Source of the DNA: Nocardia neocaledoniensis
GTDB lineage: Bacteria; Actinomycetota; Actinomycetes; Mycobacteriales; Mycobacteriaceae
Assembly: GCF_003182135.1 (NCBI RefSeq)
Contig: NZ_QGTL01000006.1
Coordinates: forward strand, 285,836 to 349,835
DNA: 64,000 nucleotides
Direction: 5' to 3'
Part shown: piece after piece, positions 64,000 through 64,000 of the stretch
How the letters are laid out: the number at the start of each line of letters is the position of its first letter
Numbering within the stretch: position 1 is the stretch's first letter
Made by a program: the position numbers and the translations under genes
The notes under the pieces: generated by a model
Database searches by the model: none
What the model was told of the DNA's origin: nothing
The model's input: only the letters and a program-made list of their open reading frames with translations

Positions 64000-64000
64000 C
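63784..64000 (-). pseudogene. Second copy of the cas6e 3' fragment
   Basis: Same sequence as the fragment at 61.8-62.04 kb, including the GIGRGKSYGCGLLSL end. It continues beyond the window, where a longer cas6e and other cas genes could lie. Confidence 0.6.

Overview
High-GC, densely overlapping reading frames, GTG/TTG starts with GA-rich ribosome sites, an Lsr2 nucleoid protein, cutinases and a secretory-lipase-type protein, a mycofactocin-type SDR and actinobacterial type IV secretion genes point to a mycolate-containing actinomycete, most likely Nocardia or a close relative. No rRNA or tRNA gene was seen. The window reads as an accessory region with a conjugative element at the left, defence and toxin relics in the middle, small catabolic operons, and a rearranged end.

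1-18.65 kb: a leftward (minus) conjugation operon. It encodes an M23 peptidase (cut by the window edge), a VirB4-like ATPase, an SCO6880-family protein, a TrbL/VirB6-like channel, two NTF2/VirB8-like envelope proteins, pilin-like small membrane proteins and a ParA-like protein. Inserted among them are four alpha/beta-hydrolase-type genes, including two cutinase-family and one LIP-lipase-family member; two of these have Ala in place of the nucleophile Ser. A divergently transcribed XRE regulator, an excisionase and an integrase follow. The integrase is broken by IS3-family remnants, so the element is probably no longer mobile by this recombinase.

18.6-32 kb: a defence-like zone. It holds a large SF2 helicase with a C-terminal PD-(D/E)xK-like segment, a second nuclease-like gene interrupted by one in-frame stop, a remnant of a second excisionase, a DUF6283-type protein, an RDD membrane protein, a two-repeat type I-E CRISPR relic, a StyA-like flavoprotein and a Upf1-like SF1 helicase with coiled coils.

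32-38.7 kb: a minimal class II lanthipeptide locus (LanM plus a 53-residue precursor, no transporter or protease seen), a HIT-domain protein and Lsr2.

38.8-50.9 kb: an amidase with an AtzG-like partner, a secreted protein, an acyl-CoA synthetase/DUF5938/SDR group divergent from its TetR regulator, a mycofactocin-type SDR, an ADP-ribosyltransferase toxin relic with an in-frame stop, a YdcF-like protein and a broken transposase.

50.9-64 kb: a Fic-like protein with a degenerate motif, a large LuxR/ATPase regulator, a LacI-controlled nitrilase/membrane protein/amidase operon divergent from LacI-MetX-like hydrolase, then a methyltransferase and a patchwork of gene fragments (cas6e 3' end, GNAT 5' end) carrying a direct repeat of at least 434 bp spaced by 1964 bp.
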